This document shows, piece after piece, positions 61,241 through 64,000 of a stretch of 64,000 nt of DNA. The translations under genes were made by a program, and so were the position numbers. Under the pieces are notes generated by a model that was given only the letters and a program-made list of their open reading frames with translations, was not told the origin of the DNA and ran no database searches. The DNA lies in assembly GCA_964441285.1 (NCBI GenBank), contig CAYTUK010000011.1:1-64000 (forward strand), in the 5' to 3' direction. The stretch comes from S010-25 sp964441285. Its GTDB lineage: Bacteria > Pseudomonadota > Gammaproteobacteria > SZUA-229. The stretch's first letter is position 1. Every line of letters begins with the position of its first letter.

Positions 61241-64000
61241 ATGTTTGTTCTCCCCCATTGTCGTTTGCATAATTTAATCATTCGGTTTTGTTTGTGCCTT
61301 TGTTTGACGGTTATCTTAACGGCGCAAGTACTGGCAGCAACGGCAACCCCGAACACTAAGGTTGGCGACTTTATCACCAATCCAGTCACGGGTACTGATG
61401 AACAGGTTGTTGCACTGCTTAAGGATAACAGCGGTCTGGTCATTAATGTTGTCACTGATACCGGGTTTGTTTTTTTTACCAGAACAACGGTTGGCGATCA
61501 ATTTCAATCCTCTGATCCGGCTAACACCAATACCTATCAAGTTGTCGGGGTAACATTAAACACGACGACCCAACTGGTTGAATCGGTGGATGTTAATTTA
61601 AGCACAGATGTCGGGGCGACTCCTGCCGTGACACCAACCTCTCTAGCGACGTATGATGACCAGAGTGCTACATTTAATGCTGTCCCCGCTAGTGCTGCAG
61701 GTGACCCACCTGGTACGGCTTTTAATCCGCTTCCTAATGGTTCAGGCCCCATTAATGAAAATCATGTTGGCGGCAGCGGTGGCGGCGGCAAAAATGCCTA
61801 TGGTTTTCGTTTCTGCATACCACTTGTCGGTTGTAATACTATCGGTAAAAAAGGTTCAAATGGTCATGGCGGGCACACTGGCCCAACCGTAAACCGTACT
61901 GTTTCTATCAGTCATGGCGGCATTACAGCCACAAACACGTCTCAGGATGGCATCAGGGTGACCAGCACGGGCGGAAAAGGTGGTAAAGGTGGCGATTCAT
62001 ACGGGAATATTAAAGCTTATCGTGGTGGTAACGGTGGCAATGGCGGAAAAATTACCCTGGTTAATCATACAACCGTTAAAACAACAGGGAGGAAGGCTCA
62101 CGGAATCGAAGTTATCAGTCGCAGTGGTAAGGGAGGTAAGGGTGGTAGTGGTAGAATTTTTGCGGCCAGTGGTTCTGGTGGTAATGCCCGCAGTGGGGGG
62201 CGAGTTGCCATCACTAATGACAATTCAATCGAAACGGGTGGTGATAATGCGCATGGTATCTATGGTTTAAGTGTCGGTGGTACTGGCGGTAGTGGTGGCA
62301 GTGGTTGGGGGATTGTCGGGAAGGGTGGCAGTGGTGCTGCCGGCGGTAAAGGTGGCCAGGTTTTTATTACTAATAATGCTTTAATTCATACAAAAGGCAG
62401 AGGCTCTCATGGCATCCTGGGGCAGAGTATCGGTGGTACCGGCGGTAATGGCGGGGATGCTGGCGGCATTGTCGCCTTTGGCGGTGGATCTTCCACTGGA
62501 GGGGCTGCTAACAATGTGACTATCACTCAGCAGAGTGCAGGAAATATCGTCACCGACGGCACCTATGCGATTGGTATTTTCGGTCAAAGTGTTGGTGGTA
62601 GTGGTGGTGACGGTGGTGCAGCGGGAGGGATTGTATCTTTTGGCGCCAGTGCCGGGTCTGGTAATCGCGCTGGTAATGTCAAAATTACTACTGATGCAGG
62701 TAGTTTTGTGACCACTAATGGTAATTATTCTGCCGCTATTTTTGGCCAGAGTGTTGGCGGCGGCGGTGGCAGTGCCGCACCCACTGGTGGCGTTGTTAGC
62801 CTGGGTGGAAAGGGTGGTTCGGGCGGTAATGGTGCTACAGTGAGCATTACCAATGGATCGACGGTTAGCACAACAGGAAAATATTCCTTTGGTTTGTTCG
62901 GGCAAAGTATTGGTGGTGGTGGTGGGTCTGCTGCAGGCACGGGCGGTCTGGTCGCCCTGGGTGGTGGTGGCTCTGCAGGTGGCTCTGCAGGTAACGTCAC
63001 GATTACTAATTTAATCACCGGTGTGGTTCATACCGGTGGTGAATCGGGTCACGCTATTTTTGCTCAGAGTATTGGTGGTGGTGGTGGATCGGGTGCCGCT
63101 GCAGGTGGGCTGGTTGCACTCGGGGGCAAGGGCAGCAGTGGTGGACATAGCGGTACTGTTACCATCAAGAATAAGGGTACATTGACTACCGATGGTGTGG
63201 ATGCACGCGGTATTTTCTCACAGAGTATTGGCGGTGGTGGTGGCTCCGGTGGTGGCTCTGGTGGTTTGTTTGCTTTAGGTGGGAAAAGCTCAAAGGGGAG
63301 TAATGGTGGTACAGTCAAAGTTGCTAACACGGGCAATATAACCACGTCAAAAAAAGGCGCGGATGCTATTTTTGCCCAGAGTATTGGTGGCGGTGGTGGT
63401 AGTGGTGCCTCATCTGGTGGTCTGGTTGCATTAGGCGGTAGTGGTAGTGGTGGTGGTACGGGTGGAGTGGTAGACATCACTAACTCCGGCATTGTGACCA
63501 CAGCAGATAACCTGGCTCGCGGAATTTTTGCGCAGAGTATCGGTGGCGGTGGTGGTTCTGGTGGCACCAATGGTGGCCTTGTTAGTATCGGCGGTTCGGC
63601 GGGTGGTGCTAGCAATGCCAGCGCAGTGACCATTAACAATACCGGTAAAATTCAAACTCAGGGAGATTGGTCAACAGGGGTATTTGCGCAGAGTATTGGT
63701 GGCGGTGGTGGTTCAGGCGGCAACAGCGACGGTGTATTGCTTACCATTGGTGGTAAGGGAGGTAGTGGTGGCAACGCTGGAAAAGTATCGGTTAGCCAGG
63801 GTGGTTTTATTCGCACGGGGGGCAATGATGCCGCTGGTATTTTTGCACAGGCCGTAGGCGGCGGTGGCGGTAATGGGGGTAGTTCTAATTCCGGTTCTTT
63901 ATTTGCCGGTGTTGCTATAGGTGGTGCTGGTGGTGCTGGCGGTGACGGTGCTGATGTGCTTGTTAGCATGAATACTTTTGATCTGGGCGGGAACATTATA
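61241..64000 (+). CDS. Giant glycine-rich repeat surface protein, probable autotransporter adhesin (partial)
   Basis: The frame stays open for 920 codons to the window end with no stop, so the C-terminus is missing. An N-terminal signal peptide (about 1-33: CLCLCLTVILTAQVLAA) is followed by a 180-residue Thr/Val-rich domain and then a Gly-rich zone with two Cys (RFCIPLVGCN). From about residue 215, some thirteen repeats of 65-75 residues follow. Each combines a GGKGGSGG-type run, a beta strand of VTITN type, a T-T-G step and an AIFAQSIGGGGGSGG motif. The first repeats are divergent and the later ones nearly uniform, so the array grew by recent duplication. Such repeats occur in autotransporter-type proteins with a C-terminal barrel, which would lie beyond 64000. 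Long minus-strand Pro-rich frames are shadows. Confidence 0.85.
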   Translation, partial: MFVLPHCRLHNLIIRFCLCLCLTVILTAQVLAATATPNTKVGDFITNPVTGTDEQVVALLKDNSGLVINVVTDTGFVFFTRTTVGDQFQSSDPANTNTYQVVGVTLNTTTQLVESVDVNLSTDVGATPAVTPTSLATYDDQSATFNAVPASAAGDPPGTAFNPLPNGSGPINENHVGGSGGGGKNAYGFRFCIPLVGCNTIGKKGSNGHGGHTGPTVNRTVSISHGGITATNTSQDGIRVTSTGGKGGKGGDSYGNIKAYRGGNGGNGGKITLVNHTTVKTTGRKAHGIEVISRSGKGGKGGSGRIFAASGSGGNARSGGRVAITNDNSIETGGDNAHGIYGLSVGGTGGSGGSGWGIVGKGGSGAAGGKGGQVFITNNALIHTKGRGSHGILGQSIGGTGGNGGDAGGIVAFGGGSSTGGAANNVTITQQSAGNIVTDGTYAIGIFGQSVGGSGGDGGAAGGIVSFGASAGSGNRAGNVKITTDAGSFVTTNGNYSAAIFGQSVGGGGGSAAPTGGVVSLGGKGGSGGNGATVSITNGSTVSTTGKYSFGLFGQSIGGGGGSAAGTGGLVALGGGGSAGGSAGNVTITNLITGVVHTGGESGHAIFAQSIGGGGGSGAAAGGLVALGGKGSSGGHSGTVTIKNKGTLTTDGVDARGIFSQSIGGGGGSGGGSGGLFALGGKSSKGSNGGTVKVANTGNITTSKKGADAIFAQSIGGGGGSGASSGGLVALGGSGSGGGTGGVVDITNSGIVTTADNLARGIFAQSIGGGGGSGGTNGGLVSIGGSAGGASNASAVTINNTGKIQTQGDWSTGVFAQSIGGGGGSGGNSDGVLLTIGGKGGSGGNAGKVSVSQGGFIRTGGNDAAGIFAQAVGGGGGNGGSSNSGSLFAGVAIGGAGGAGGDGADVLVSMNTFDLGGNII

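Noticed and set aside
61537..63996. Several long minus-strand frames with proline-rich translations
   Set aside because: They are antisense shadows of the glycine codons (GGT/GGC) in the plus-strand repeat protein; they lack starts, ribosome sites and domains.
1..64000. CRISPR array or cas genes
   Set aside because: No regularly spaced repeats of 25-40 bases and no cas-like proteins were seen; the tandem and dispersed repeats have the wrong spacing.

Overview
The window reads as chromosomal DNA of a gammaproteobacterium. Support comes from gene order: surE-pcm-yqaA-nlpD-rpoS, smc-zipA-ligA, rne divergent from rluC and sppA, rpsF-rpsR-(DUF2232)-rplI-dnaB-alr, and rnhA-dnaQ. Homoserine dehydrogenase is a separate hom gene rather than fused to aspartokinase. 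A PEP-CTERM-type protein implies an exosortase elsewhere in the genome and suggests an environmental lineage (Thiotrichales, Methylococcales or Chromatiales-like). I cannot name the genus. Base composition is moderate, with clearly AT-richer islands.

Left part (1-8.5 kb): a 192-bp tandem repeat, tRNA-Arg(ACG), then a segment bracketed by two ~115-bp imperfect repeats (509-628 and 7557-7672). That segment holds a LysR regulator divergent from a DJ-1/PfpI protein, a YqhD-like aldehyde reductase and a CurA-like reductase, which together look like a reactive-carbonyl detoxification operon. It also holds a cytosolic PAS/GAF hybrid histidine kinase with a degraded copy of its receiver tail just upstream. 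nei and two envelope genes (DUF4105, DUF3015) follow.

Centre (11-53 kb): mostly housekeeping genes. These cover stationary-phase control (surE to rpoS, with a DUF488 gene inserted), threonine synthesis (hom and thrC, convergent), chromosome and division genes (smc, zipA, ligA), cysM, rlmD, sppA, rluC, rne, cysS, the rpsF ribosomal operon, dnaB and alr. Two signalling modules are embedded. One is an AT-rich three-gene operon of TonB-dependent receptor, periplasmic binding protein and BarA-like hybrid kinase with Hpt (26.5-32.3 kb). The other is a CHASE2 Ser/Thr kinase, PP2C phosphatase and FHA protein operon (35-39.2 kb). A dispersed ~120-bp inverted-repeat element has three full copies plus end fragments in intergenic gaps.

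Right part (53-64 kb): an accessory zone. It has a MerR/thioredoxin pair with MerR-type operators, a BrnT-like toxin-antitoxin pair, a PEP-CTERM gene interrupted by one amber codon, a truncated REP-associated transposase and an ISL3 transposase remnant. After rnhA, dnaQ carries a probable 5-base deletion. A membrane hybrid kinase faces a LuxR-type response regulator, and the window ends inside a very large glycine-rich secreted repeat protein (61241 to beyond 64000).
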